Below, in pieces: positions 1-18,203 of a DNA stretch of 64,000 nucleotides; positions within the stretch are counted from its first letter, which is position 1, and every line of letters starts with the position of its first letter. This stretch comes from Valencia hispanica (Eukaryota > Chordata > Actinopteri > Cyprinodontiformes > Valenciidae), in assembly GCA_963556495.2 (NCBI GenBank), contig OY747713.1:36460961-36524960 (forward strand). Reading direction: 5' to 3'. Under the pieces are notes generated by a model, which saw nothing but the letters and a program-made list of their open reading frames with translations, was not told where the DNA came from and ran no database searches. Made by a program: the position numbers and the translations under genes.

Positions 1-444
1 GGAACTTGACACACACTGATATAAAGAGGGTTTTTTTTTTTTTGGTGGTAACTCTTAGAAGTTCCAAGCATGTGAGACAGCTCTATGGCTTTCTCTGCAT
101 ATCACAGCTAGAAGGCTGGATCTGTCTGTCAGCATTACTGAGAGTGAGCGAGAGAGACTAGATGTGCCCACGCAGTGAGCGCAATTGTTATTCTGATCAT
201 ATGTGATTCTGATCATACAGATTTTTTGTTTTTTGCTCAAAAAAAGCATTTTCTCAATATACTTTAAGTTTTCAGTGAAATGTTGATTTCAACAATATGC
301 TCTGCTAGAGTGACTATAAATTGTTAGTTGAGCCAGTGACATTGTCTTTCAAGTATTTATATTGTTATATTATTAGCATTTTGCTACATGCATGCTAATA
401 ACTGCAAACACTGTTAGAGGGATTTCAGATGAGACCTAAATTAA

Positions 445-830
445 ACAAACACTGCACAGTACTGACACACATCATCTCCACTGTGAAACATGGTGGTGGC
501 AGTATCATTTTATGGGGGGGGGATTTTCTTCTACAGCATTCGGAATTTGGTCAGACTTGATTCTAGGATGGAGCTGAATATAGGGCAATTCTGGAAATGA
601 ATGGCTGCATTAGATTTGAGAAACTGGGGTGAATTTTCCTCTTCTAACAGGACAGATAATCTAAACATACAACCAGAGCTAAAATTTAGTGATTTAGATC
701 AAAGTATTTTCATGTTTTAGAATGATCACATCCTCAATGTCCAGTTGAGAATATGTGGTAAGTCTTGAAAATGGCTGTTTACAGGTGGTATCCATCCACT
801 CTGAGTTTGAGCAAAAGTGTTTCCATACAG
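445..830 (+). mobile_element. Tc1/mariner fossil (internal and 3' transposase part)
   Basis: From about 476 the text follows the transposase gene of fish Tc1 elements: ccactgtgaaacatggtggt...cagtatcat, coding for the HGGGSI(M)LWG block, then agggcaattctgga, catacaaccagagcta and ttgagaatatgtggtaagtcttgaaa. Several indels destroy the frame. Bases 1-2073 otherwise hold no gene that I can see. Confidence 0.8.
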
Positions 831-2073
831 TAATTGATGTGTTTCCACTATCAGAACTTCAGGGTAATTTGACCGGACCTTTCCAATATGTGCGTGTCTC
901 CGCTGCATCAGACCAGTCTGACACCGCCGTTTTCGGGGCCTTTTCATGGACCAACGGAGTACCTATATGGGGGTATGTGCTCGGAATGGGCCAATCAAGT
1001 CGCTCTGTTGGAGCTGCAGTTACGTCGTGCTGATTGGTTGCAATTCAGAGGGAAATGAGCAGAGGTAGCCAAACAACCGGCTTTGTAAAAATAAGCAGAG
1101 TTGCAGGTGAAGCAGTTTATAACAACAGCAAATAGAAACCCAACAGCAAGCCCTGCTTCTTGCATGCTGATCTCTTGTTATTTCTGCTGCTGTGGGCGCC
1201 TTTTTGCACTGATCAGTGACGCTACTCGCTGCTGAAACTGTTGTGATATGCGGATGTCTTAGCTGATTCCTTAAAGGGGCGATTGTGTATGGAGACACGG
1301 TGGCTGAGAGGAGCGTGCGGATAGATTACCCTGTCAGAAAAATATCTGGTTAAATTACCCTGAAGTTCCGATAGTGGAAATGTGCCTATTGACTCGGGGG
1401 GGGGGGGGAGAAGTTCAAGGAATAAGAATACTTTTGCAAGCTGCTTGGTAGCTTGTATGGTGTTTGGTAGCTTGTATGGTGATTGGTTGCTTAGTTCTTA
1501 GCTGGTACAACAGTTTAAGCGCAATCTTCCCATGGAGCAACATATGTACGTTTAATAAATAAACACATGTAGTAGACCTGGTTATAGCCACCACTAAACT
1601 TTTACATTGTATTCGCCTAAATTTCACTCAAACATTTATAAACAATTTAGAAGCCCTTTATCAGTCTTTTGAAAGATTGAGCATTCTTTTGTGCAATAAC
1701 CTTTTTACTTTTGCTAAAATGGTGGTATGACTTTCTCCTAAATATGGTGTAAGTTTTTCATTGTTGAGTTTTAGTGCTGTAATGTTCAAGATTGTTTTAT
1801 TTTCAGCATTATATAGTTAGAAATTGTATTGTTTAGCGAGAATTGTGACCTGCAGAATAAACGACTTTCCCATTTAGCACAGTTTAGCGCTAATTAGAAG
1901 GTGTTTTATGCTAGCATGCTAAACCAGGACTGTAAACCTGTAAGTGTACTCACACATAGGTTTACTTAAATTATTGTCTTTTAGGAGGGGATACTGCTTA
2001 TCAACATTTATATCAGGAATAACTGGATTTATGGTCTTCCTTGTTTGGTAAAACAATTTTATCTTTTTATCAG

Positions 2074-5000
2074 GCTCCACATTCAAGCCTCTAAATCCAG
2101 TGAAAAGACTCGATAGGAGCAGAAAGAAGAACAGGAGGACCACCATCATGGGCATTCCCAACCAGGTCCAAAAAGAGCTTGGTACATTGCCCCCCTTTTC
2201 TTTGCAAAAATGGATTTGGTGTGACTTTATTGGTAGTGTGTTATTAACAGTGGCTAAAATTCTTAACAGCTCTAAACAGAAGTTCCACCTTTCAGCCGCT
2301 TGTTTCGACTCAGCTCCCTAATAATGACAATCATGACGGTGACAGCCAGTCAAGTGTTGTTATCATTCCGACAGTGGATGGAGGAACTCGGTCAGCAAAA
2401 AAAGAGGGTGCAAGAGTCCACCTTTCAGAACTGGAGGTAAAGGGGTCCAAATAAAGATGAAGTTCTAAACGAAAGCATCTGTTACTCTTTTCTCACCATA
2501 ATTTGGTCCTCTGGAGCAGGTCTTTAGGGATGACCAGGAGATGAGGAAGCACCTTCAGGGAGTGTACCAAAATGAGCAGGCCCATCTCTGTCCTACATCC
2601 ACAGTGAGACCCAAGTCTCTTGCAGTTCCTGGCATGACAACATCCTTTTCACTCTCTTCATCAGTGTTACACTTCCTCCAAGAGCCTCTGGTAAGAATAC
2701 TATCAGGGTTTGAGGAGAGGATTTATACACAAGTTTCATTTTCTAACATGAGCCACTGTAGTGCCTCAATGTATTTTGAGCATTCATTTTATTAGGACGT
2801 AAAACACTTGCTTCTGTTTCCTTGTAGGGTCCAGTGATGTCAATCTCTCCTCAGGCTACTTACTTGTCTACAATCATCCCTAATGCTGTTTTACCGGCTT
2901 CAGTTGAAGTAATTGAGATTGACCGCAGCAACAGCCGAACTCGTAGCAGCAGTGTCAATCATGGTAACAGTGCTTGCGCTGTCAGCAAAAGCAGCCTGAC
3001 ATCGGAGGAATCAGCAGTTAGTCCTTTGTTGTCCAGAAGATCAGACGGTGATGGTTCCCAGACAAATAGTTCCAACTACGACTCAGCACTAATGCCCTGG
3101 TCAGCCTCAGGTTCAAACTGGAGTGAGTTTCAGTCCTCAAAGACTATTATTTCAGAGTCCTCAGTCGCATCTTCTAATAGAGCAGGTTTCAATGTGCAAG
3201 AAAGTCGGACAGAGGAGTCTGGTAACAGCCAAGATCTCACAACTTTTTGGAGCCCGGTTAATGCAAACCTGGTAGAAGTAAACCCAATAGAAGCAGAGTC
3301 TGGGCATGGAGCAACACAATCATTGACTACTGGGGATCAAGCAAAGAACAAACGCAACTGCATACATAGTCTTTCAGTTACAAAGACCAAACAACCACCA
3401 GCACCTCCACGAAGAACAAACTCCCTGCATGGTACAAAGGTAAAAAGCGAGACGAGGATTGTGGTGGAGTTTGAAGATCTTAGGAACTCTGGTTCAGGAG
3501 GAGTCAAAGGTTCCTCAGAAAACATAGTAGCAGAGGGTGGAGTTAAGTTGGTTGCTACAAATGGCAATTTGACCCCAGAACCATTGTCAAACTCTACTGA
3601 GCCAAACTCAATACACTCGCCGACCACACCACTAACCCATTCAGAGGATTCCTCTAACCAGGCTGAAGAAGCAGCAGTGTCACAACAAGAATCAGAACCT
3701 TCCTCCCCACAGAAAACACCTTCAGATGGAGGGAAATTTGAACGGACAATGTCTCCTTCCAGTGGCTACTCTAGTCAGAGCGGTACTCCAACGCTTTCCC
3801 CAAAAGAAATCTCCCATAACTCTCCAGACAAAAAGAAAATGAAACCCATCAAACCAGAGAGATCTGCATCTCGGACCTCATCCTCAGCAGCTTCTCCCTC
3901 TTCCTCTCTCACCTCTTTATCATCAGGTACATCTGAACCTGCAAATGCTGATGTTACCACATGCGGCAAATTTCTGGCTCCGCAGGAATCCTCACCAACA
4001 AAAGAAGTTACTCCAAGTAGCAATATCTGTTCTTTGAGAGCAGAAGTACAAGAACTCTTTAACATCCCTCCTCCTCCTAAAGTCAAAGCCCCATGTCCGC
4101 CGCCTCCGGAGACATGGGCCCACAGCAAACGTACTGTTGAGCTCCTCTGTGGACCATCTCCTAATATTATCAAAACTCCACTGAAGCCAGCACAGATTGA
4201 GGACTGCAAAGGAATACAGGTAGAAATCCAAAGAGAGCCCAAAGAAGACACTCAAGTTGCAGTCAAAAACCAGACAACCCAGGAGAATCCTGCTTTGGAA
4301 ATGTCTGCACATACAGCGATCCATGGGATTAAGGATCCTGAATATGGCAAAAGTGAACTAAATGTTAAAGAATGTTCGGACACAGAGAAAATACAGAAAA
4401 ATGAGGAGGATACAGATTTTAAGAGCAGAGTAGAGAATACTATCTGTGTTGTAAAGAAGACAGAAAGTCAAGAGACAACTCTAAAGAAAGAGCCCCCTCC
4501 TGTCATGAAGAAACCAGTAAAAATACTGTTCAGAGATGATATGCAGCAATCATTAGAGACACAAGAAAGGAAACTGAGCCACTGTGCTGTAACAGAACTT
4601 ATTTTGTCTGTTGAAGACCATACAACGGCATCCCAAAATGTTGTAATGGTTCTTGGTGATAAAAGTGAGATGGAAAAGGGTGAAGTTCAGTCTATGCAAA
4701 CACTTACAGTAGATGTCCCCAAAATGAGTAAGCTCTCTCCACCACCTACACCTCCTCCACCTTACCAGCCTACCCCCCCTCCGATAAGGAAACCTTCTCC
4801 TTCACTGATGTCTCCAACACCAAATGAAACTGACAAGAAACAAGAAGTGTCATATGTTGTAGACTCTTGTTGGCCACCTCCACCTCCTCCCTTAGAAGGG
4901 GAACCTGTGTTTGATGGAGGGGATGAGGTAGATTTCCCTCCACCTCCCCCGCCATCCATAAGAGATGATGTAACAGATCTGACTGAAGTAACCCCAATCG

Positions 5001-7157
5001 CTTCAGTTTTACCTTTAGCTGACAACAAATCTCTGGATGTTGAACAGGGTTCAAAAGCTGACACTGCAAGTGAGATTTTATCACAGGATATTTCACATGT
5101 TACAGACACAGTTTCAACCTCACCTGTAGATTTACCTCCTGTACCACCTGTAGCCACAGCAGAGAGCCCAGTACCAGTTCAGTCAGTGGTTCCTTTCAGC
5201 AGTTATCTAAAGCGAAACTCTCTAAAACTGGAAGATCAGTCTCCCTCTGCTCTTCCAGTTAGTCCTGAGCTTTCAGCTCCAACTGTAGTGCAAAAAGCAC
5301 CTCCTCCACCAATGGAAAATGTAACCTCTGGGGTTAATTTCAGAAGGCAACCCAGTGGAGCATACAGAGACTCTAGGAGCAAAGAGCTCCTTTCTCGCCA
5401 CAAAAGTGCACCAATTCCTAAAGAGGATGCAAACATACCACTTGTAACCCCCTCGCTGCTGCAGATGGTTCGCCTTAGAACCGTCAGCATGACTGAAGAT
5501 CAGGTGCAACCTACATCTGAAGACACTGAACATGAGGCAACTTCAATTCTTGAGAATTGTCCTGTCTCAAGCCAAGGACCTCAAAACATTCCTCCGAAGC
5601 CCATTCGCAAGTCTTTGTCATCAAAATCTTCCCCTCAAACTGTAAAAACACCCACAGTGACTATAAGCTCTCCTTCAATGCGTATGCAGGAGGCCATCCG
5701 TATGAAAACTGCAACTATGTCTTCCAGAGACTGTCTTCCCCACAGACTGGGTGTGAAATCCCCCACTTATGGCTGCATTGGTGAACCAGGAGGGCAGTCT
5801 CAAAAACGCCTTGAAGGATGTGATATACTTAAATCCCCAGCATCTACAGCTAGTTTTATCTTCTCTAGGAGCACAAAAAAGGTGGTTATCGAGCCTTTAG
5901 CGGCCTCCTCCTCAGAGGCTCAGGCAAGTCTGAAGCAAAGCTTGGCAGCAGAGCTCAGGCAGGTCTCTGACCAACCAAAGGCTAGTGGTCTCTCAAACGG
6001 CAGAGTTAAGAGTGACAGAATTCCTCCCCCAATAGCTAAGAAACCAACCCCTGGAAGTACAAGTCCCTTGTTGAGTTCCCATAGCTGTTCAGCAAAGATG
6101 GAGCTCAGGGTTGAGGGAAACAAACCTCCTGGAGCAGCACAACCCGTGGCACCACCTAAAACAAGTAAGGGATTAACTGTGTCATTGTCTTTAGCAACTC
6201 TTAGATCTTTTTTTTTTTCATATGTGTTTTTTTATGCCTGGCAATCAACAGAATAGTTCAAACATGGATTGGGGAGGGTTGAAATTAACCTTACAATCTT
6301 ACACCTCTGATCCATCTCAAGAGGTAGTCATAGATCCATAACCACTATGAGCTGCAGGGTTAAATCAGAATGGTGTCAGGATGTGAAATCTTGATAAAAG
6401 CAAACACAGCAGCCAAGTTCTGAGATGCAAACAGAGCAAAGCAACAAGCTGATCCTCAAGGATTAATCCTAAATGAATCAGCAGGAAGTGACAAATAATT
6501 CTTATATATGTTACATATTTTATGCATATTGCTCAGCTCAATGATTTATACCACACCCCTTTGGTTCTCTAATCCCAGCTGCATGCTCCAAAAGCAAACA
6601 AGGCCCATGATCTTGTCATTTCCACTGTGTGATTTGATTGAAAAAAATGAACTATAAGGTGCAGGAGGAGGATCTGACTTGGTGAAAGTTACAAGCATTT
6701 GCATGTTGCTGCTGAGTCTGTAACCTCGTAGACAGCTGACTCAGTGCTTGCATTAATCCTTGAATTACAAAAACATTCTGATCATGAGAAAGCACAATCC
6801 TAATTCTTGCAACATCCTAAATTTGAGCAGCAAAGCGGTTTTAAGCTTACTCTTAAAGGGGAATGTTGCGTGCTCACCATACCCACAAGTCAGAAACGGC
6901 ACTAACAAGCTCCACCCTGGCCTGTGCACACACAAGATGCTGCCGGCTCGCCTACAGCTTTCTTCCAGTCAAGCACAGGCTTTGATCAGCCATAACCTGA
7001 AGCTCATGATCATGTTTCATTAATTCAATAAGATTGGGACGGAAAATTCATTAGGTGTGTTCCTGTAACTCTATTATACTAATGGCATATATCCTCCTCT
7101 CTTCTCCTGGCTACAGCTACAAGAGTGACGGCGGACACGATTGAAACGCTGTTCTGA
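2074..7157 (+). CDS. nhsl3: NHS-like protein 3 (KIAA1522), 3' portion of the gene
   Basis: Exons read from the sequence are 2074-2181, 2270-2436, 2520-2690, 2828-6164 and, less surely, 7117-7157. They join in one frame to about 1,273 residues. NHS-family proteins are actin-linked scaffolds; NHSL1 is known to bind Scar/WAVE through Abi, and a similar role here is inference. Blocks matching human KIAA1522 as I remember it are STF(K/R)P..RR(T/S)..G(I/L)P..VQKEL near 2076-2180, IPTVDG near 2355-2375, MSISPQATYLS near 2837-2870, the family signature SPSSGYSSQSGTPTL near 3750-3795, PLVTPSLLQMVRLR near 5440-5480 and SPASTASFIFS near 5835-5870. Proline-rich SH3-type ligands lie near 4063-4115, 4735-4800, 4870-4905 and 4938-4965. 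The first exon here begins in mid-codon after a good acceptor, and I found no upstream exon in bases 1-2073, so the N-terminus is outside the window. The gene is tail-to-tail with yars1. Confidence 0.9.
2828..6164 (+). other. nhsl3: Large proline/serine-rich coding exon of nhsl3
   Basis: This single exon of 3,337 nt carries 1,112 codons with no interruption. It starts after a clear acceptor (ccttgtag) and enters in phase 0 at GGT CCA GTG ATG. It leaves in phase 1 at the donor ACAA|gtaagg. The open frame continues past that donor to a stop at 6256, but the tail is T-rich and low in complexity, so I read it as intron. A giant central exon is typical of NHS-family genes. The translated region is rich in Ser, Pro, Thr and Glu with no obvious folded domain, so it is probably intrinsically disordered. 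Confidence 0.92.
7117..7157 (+). other. nhsl3: Candidate last coding exon of nhsl3
   Basis: A strong pyrimidine tract (tcctcctctcttctcctggctacag) precedes 7117. Joined to the 1-nt overhang of the large exon it reads Thr-Thr-Arg-Val-Thr-Ala-Asp-Thr-Ile-Glu-Thr-Leu-Phe and then TGA at 7155-7157. The phase fits, but the peptide does not resemble the human KIAA1522 C-terminus as I remember it. A different terminal exon, or use of the unspliced frame ending at 6256, remains possible. Confidence 0.45.
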
Positions 7158-8039
7158 ATGAGTGATCTGTGACCAGACTCGTAGGAGGAACGAAACAAAC
7201 TGCAAGCAAGTGAAAGGATGAATCACAACATTTAGTGACATTACTAATGGACATTAAACTCAGCCTTTTGTTGTGTTTTCTCCAAAAGCCTTAGCCTATA
7301 ATGGCCTTCCTACATATTTGTGCAAACAAGAAAATATCATGGTAAAGCCCTCAACTTCTAAAGAAAGCTTTATTCTAAAGTATTTTTCTACATAATCTAA
7401 TTTAAGGACCCCCCTCAGGGTGGAGTGATGCACAGAACATGAAGAGTCTCAGTTTGGCTTGTGCAAGGTTACCTTCCAGAGGTTGAATCAGGTAGTGCAT
7501 CCTCAGAGGAAAAGTTACAGAGAGGGGGTTTATTGTATACTTTAACCCCGTTCTGCAGTAAAAAAGTAATGCGTAGTAGTAATTCTCATGGGGACTGACA
7601 GAGTATCCTACCAACGACATTGTCTCCTCGGTTATACAAGCTTGTACAGAAATGAACCAACTTAGTTTTAGTCCTGCTTTTCACTGTGTGCAAAAGTATT
7701 AAAGAAAAAGGGTTGATGATTAATCCTATGGGATATTTTGTCGGTTAGGACATAATGACTTTTGTAAAGCTACAGATGATAATTTGTTAACATGCAACAA
7801 AAAGTCTTTAAATACAGTATCTGCTAACAGGTCGGATGAGTGTTTCCTGCACAGCAATGTGGCATACAGTACTGGGAAAAAGCACGTTTCAGATCATCAA
7901 AAAATGTTATCAGACAAAGACAACACAATTAAACACAAAAGGGAGTTTTTAAGTGAGGATTTTTAGTAAAGGAGAATAAAAAAACTATCCAAACCAACTA
8001 GGCCCTATGTTAAAAAGTAATTACCCCCTAAACCAAATA

Positions 8040-9370
8040 CGTGGTTGTGCCACCCTCGGTCGATACAAATGCCATTAAGTGTTTATAACTCACAATGAGT
8101 CTTTTACATCACTGTGGATAAATTTTGTCCGACTTCATTACAAAATGGTAGACTTGTCAAAACCTCCTAAACCGAGACCAAGACTCTACCAAGACCAGAG
8201 GCTATCGAGACCAAGACAAGACCAAGACAGACCATGTCAAGAACAAGACCAAGTCGAGACCAAGACCGATACCAAGTCGAGACCGGAGAAATAAAATCAG
8301 ACTAGTGTTGAAGCTACGCAACAACTTGTATGAACGGCAGCATACTAGGGTTCAGCCACAGTTTACATTCAATACATATTAGACAGTATACCTTCAACTA
8401 TAGGCAATACAGAGACAGACCATGTCATGTGTGTGACTGAGCTCACTGTAAATGTTTTTGCAGACTGGGTGAGATCAACTATGTGTAGCAATTGTATGAT
8501 GGCTGTTACTGCACTAGACTTGTAGTCAAGACTGCCTAAACCAAGACCAAAGACCATCAAGGCCGTGACAAGACCGAGACCACGTAAAAGTGGTCTCGAC
8601 TCCGGTCTCGAGACATACATCATTACAAAATGGTTTTAATTCACCCATATTGGAGGGTTTCCGAGTATAAAGGCCTGTTTAAGGTCGCATTCAGATCTTG
8701 ACATTGACTTGGCCACTCCAAAAAATTTATTTGGTTCCACAGACATTCAGTAGATTATTATTCTGTATGCCTTGACAAGGACGTCCTCTATACATTCTTC
8801 AAGATTTTCTGGTTAAAAAGCACAATTGCTAGTTCCACCAATTATGCCAAAACCTCGAGGTCTTAGAGAAGCAAAGCAGCCCCAGACCATCACTCTACCA
8901 CCATTTGTGATCATGATGTTCTTTTGTCAATGCAATTTTTGCCCAATCTTTTTGTTATTGTTGATTCTTGAACACTGACCTCAACTGATGCAGGTAAAGC
9001 ATGCAGGGCTTTAGACGTTTTTCTGGGTTCTGTTTTGAACTTCTGGTTGAGTCGTTGGTACACTGTGGTAAGTAATTTTGATTGGACAGCCTCTCCAGGC
9101 AAGGTTTCACACAGTTCTATATTTTCTTAATTTTTGCACAATGGTTCTCACTGTGTTTTACTGAAGTCCCAAACCCTTAGAGATGTCTTTCGGACTAATA
9201 TATATCAGTGACTTGGTTTCTCATCTGAATTTATTTTCATTGGGGCATGATGTCTTGCTTTTTAAGATTGATTAGCTTTTTTTTTTTTTTTTTTTTTTAC
9301 TTAGGTTGTCTTTGTTGATATATTTTTTTGATAAGTTTAAACATGTAAGCAGAATAATTCTGTAAGGGTG
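8040..9370 (-). mobile_element. Tc1/mariner fossil, split by a 471-bp insertion
   Basis: The plus strand is the reverse complement of a second Tc1-type transposase. Recognisable pieces are gagtcttttacatcactgtgga (8096-8117), ggagggtttccgagtataaa (8651-8670), cttggccactccaa (8709-8722), agcccca.accatcac..taccaccat (8877-8902), and the gcaatttttgcccaatctttt to gagatgtctttcgga stretch (8932-9193). It has stops and indels throughout. The homology is broken at 8149 and resumes at 8621, where a foreign segment sits between two copies of a 14-bp direct repeat. Confidence 0.8.
8150..8620. repeat. Inserted element rich in GACCAAGACC-type degenerate repeats
   Basis: The segment is flanked by perfect 14-bp direct copies of CATTACAAAATGGT (8136-8149 and 8621-8634), as expected for a target-site duplication. 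Inside, both flanks (8156-8290 and 8510-8612) consist of imperfect GACCAAGACC/GAGACCAAGAC units, and the motif agacttgt..aa(a/g)ac recurs at 8150 and 8516. I see no open reading frame of note. I do not recognise its class; the length of the duplication would fit a retroposed element better than a cut-and-paste one. Confidence 0.6.
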
Positions 9371-10922
9371 AAAATAGTTTTTTTTTTACAGTACTGTATA
9401 AAGCAGTTAAAACAACTAGACCGTGGTATTTTCCACCAATAGCACTGTAAGTCACCTTTCCCTACCAAATATTAAATATTTAGGAATTTTTTTAATAAAA
9501 ACTGCTTTTGGAGTTATAAACCTGGTGACTTATTTTGAAAAGTTGATACACTGGAGTTGTTTCGGTATCTTTATTAAAAGATTTTGTTTCTAAAACTTGG
9601 ACTTGAGCTTTTGGGATAATAAATTGAGCTCATCACTGTTTGCTGAAAAAAAAACCCTCTTCCCCAGTGGAATCATACAAAGTTGATTTTTGACTCTTTG
9701 TAAAGGGTAAAAATCTCCATTTTGGTGATCATAAAGAATCATGTACAGTTATTACTTCTATTAATAAATCCTTCTTGTCTCAAATGTTTCTGGTTTTTTC
9801 AATACATTCCCTTTGTGAAGTGTGGAAATAAAATGAATGAAATTCTCATGAGTTTTGGCAAGATACAAACAGAATTAGTTACAGAGGTGTCGTTTTTGTT
9901 ATAAATGCACCACACATGCCTGTGAAAAATCCAAAGCTTTATTGCACATTGTGTGCTCTAAATTGTATAATAGAAAGTAGGGAGGGGATAAAACCCACAA
10001 GAACTCACCAAATGGTGAGGAGCAGCAATGCAACAGACTAGGTGCCTGAGTCTTACTGTGTGACAGTGCAATTGTCAGATAAATGTTCATGATTCTTGTT
10101 CATATAAATTAAGGCATGCATGTTTACCTTTATGTTCTATATTACTGTATTGACAATATGGCTGACAAAAGAACATTGGGTGTTCATTGGCTGTAAGCTC
10201 TCATGATGAACAGAAAGAAATCACTCGGCGTAATGAATCTAAATAGGAGTTTCCATTTTTGAGTGGAATAAATGTCTTTGACAATGTTCTATTTACCTGA
10301 GCTGCACCTTTAATCGTCCACATTAAGGCAGTCATTGTCTGCAGAACCCTGATTCAGCCAGTGTTTATTTCAATTTACAGTGGATGTATTAATTTATTTT
10401 CACATGATGACCAGACATGGATTTCTGTGCATTATCCAAAAGAACCGTCTTACAGCTTGAAGCATACTGATTTTACGTAAATGTTGTGTATAGAAAGTTT
10501 GAAAGTGTTTGTTCCTTTTTATAAGATTTGGCAGACAGACCACTGTCTTGACACTTAACCTGGAAAAACACCAAAACATTAAGTCCCCTTTCAGAAACCT
10601 GAGATATTATTACCTAGAGCAAGAAAAGAGCTAACTGATCAGGCTCCTTTATCTTCATTCTGTCAAATATTTCTTGTTTGAGTAGATTTAGGAGCATAAG
10701 TAAACTTTAACTCACATTGATTAATTATAGTTATTCTTGTCAATGACTCTTATGTTGAAACTTTCTACTTGCTCTCAGTCGAGATAAAGTACAAAAAACA
10801 GTTGGTCTATTTAGGCAGAAATGTCCCTTTGTCCTTCCGAAACCATCCAGATGAAGCTTGATAATGTTGCCATGGTGATTTGTGAAGCCGCTTCAGGGAT
10901 TGATGGGAGTCTGTTTGCGTAT

Positions 10923-17023
<6,101 letters not shown>

Positions 17024-17270
17024 GACGCTGGGCCTTCTGACAACAAGCCTACAGTGAAACATCTCCGTAAGGTCAGAGTTGACAGGACTTCTCACTTACC
17101 CCACCTGACTTTACTGTATAGTAACGGCTTCATACAGCAGGATTACACGGAGAATGATGACGTAGCCCTTTAACAAACCTTGATCCCTAAAACTCTTGAC
17201 AAAAGAACTCGTTTTATTCATATTTCACCTTCATTAAACTGGCTCAACTTTCACTTAAAATACAAGCCGG

Positions 17271-17335
<65 letters not shown>
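17271..17335. repeat. (AT)n microsatellite in the yars1 5' UTR intron
   Basis: About 32 perfect AT units. It lies between the likely non-coding first exon and coding exon 1 of yars1. Confidence 0.95.
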
Positions 17336-17338
<3 letters not shown>

Positions 17339-17510
17339 GAATGAATGGGGAAAGCTAAGACTTCAGCCAGTTAGCAACTAAACCATGTGCGGCTAACCTT
17401 ACCGAGGCGGTGGTATAGAAAATGCTATCTGTTTAGCTAGCGTTAGCTTCACTGATTATACATCCGTATTCGTTTGCTTCAAAATAATATCCTGAAAGCC
17501 GACCACTCAC

Positions 17511-17565
17511 CTCTGAACCTGTGGTCTTAAAATGAGTCGTGGGGAAAGAGAAGCAGCCGGCTGAG
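17511..17565 (-). other. yars1: Probable non-coding first exon of yars1
   Basis: Coding exon 1 has an acceptor at 17049-17050 (cactgtag|GCTTG), leaving 25 nt of 5' UTR in that exon. Upstream on the minus strand, a strong donor CAGAG|gtgagt ends a segment whose lower edge is 17511. That segment contains a pyrimidine run (cttctctttcccc), the kind found at translation-machinery promoters. The outer edge (transcription start) is a guess. The UTR intron between them contains the (AT)n tract at 17271-17335. Confidence 0.45.
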
Positions 17566-17709
17566 TGGACCTGTCAGCACTGCAGGTTGCATCAGCCTCG
17601 GCTCTGTGAGAGACCCAAGGGGAGAGCAATCGAGTGCAGATAGCAAAGCATGGCACAAACCAGGAATTGGCCTGCAGGTTTCAAGCGTTCACACAGTCAC
17701 GCCTTACAG

Positions 17710-17736
17710 ATATATATATATATATATATATATATA

Positions 17737-17815
<79 letters not shown>
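17710..17815. repeat. (AT)n microsatellite upstream of yars1
   Basis: About 50 TA units with a single ctg interruption near 17738. It abuts the hAT-like copy at 17818. Confidence 0.95.
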
Positions 17816-17817
<2 letters not shown>

Positions 17818-17819
<2 letters not shown>

Positions 17820-18203
17820 ATATATTGTGATATTTTATGTCACGATATTGTATCAATATTCAAAAGCAATGCATCGATTTTTTTTTCAGAATCTGAATGG
17901 AACCATTATTGATGAAAGTAATTTTTCTAGTAATATTAAAAGCATGACTGCTAGCTGGTGGCTGTTTTCACCTTCTTTGTTCTAGTGGATCAACTAGATC
18001 TAGTGATATAACTGGGTGTGTTATTTATGAAAAAGGTTGGAGTGTTTAGAATGGTGCGACAGTTTTTCTACAGTTAAATTCAGTTTAAAAAATCGCAATA
18101 TATAGTCTTACTACTCATAGTATTGCAATATACCGTATCGTCTCCCCTGTATTGTGATACATATCTTATGGACAGATTTTTACCAATACACATCCCTAAC
18201 ATA
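17818..18203 (-). mobile_element. Non-autonomous hAT-like element, copy 2 (inverted)
   Basis: This is the inverted counterpart of the element at 12405-12815. It ends with cagatttttaccaatacaca and catccct, mirroring the start of copy 1, and contains the mirrored gttctagtggatcaactaga and attaaaagcatgactgctag segments. It directly abuts the (AT)n tract at 17710-17815, which may have grown from its AT-rich end. It lies just upstream of the yars1 promoter region. Confidence 0.6.

Noticed and set aside
755..1033. 92-codon open frame considered as an upstream nhsl3 exon
   Set aside because: Its start overlaps a Tc1 fossil and its peptide does not match the N-terminal region of NHSL3. No donor fits the phase needed at 2074.
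3775..4324. Long antisense frames within the nhsl3 large exon
   Set aside because: They are shadows of the proline- and serine-rich coding strand.
17606..17985. Open frames encoding Tyr-Ile repeats
   Set aside because: They are translations of the (AT)n microsatellite at 17710-17815, not genes.
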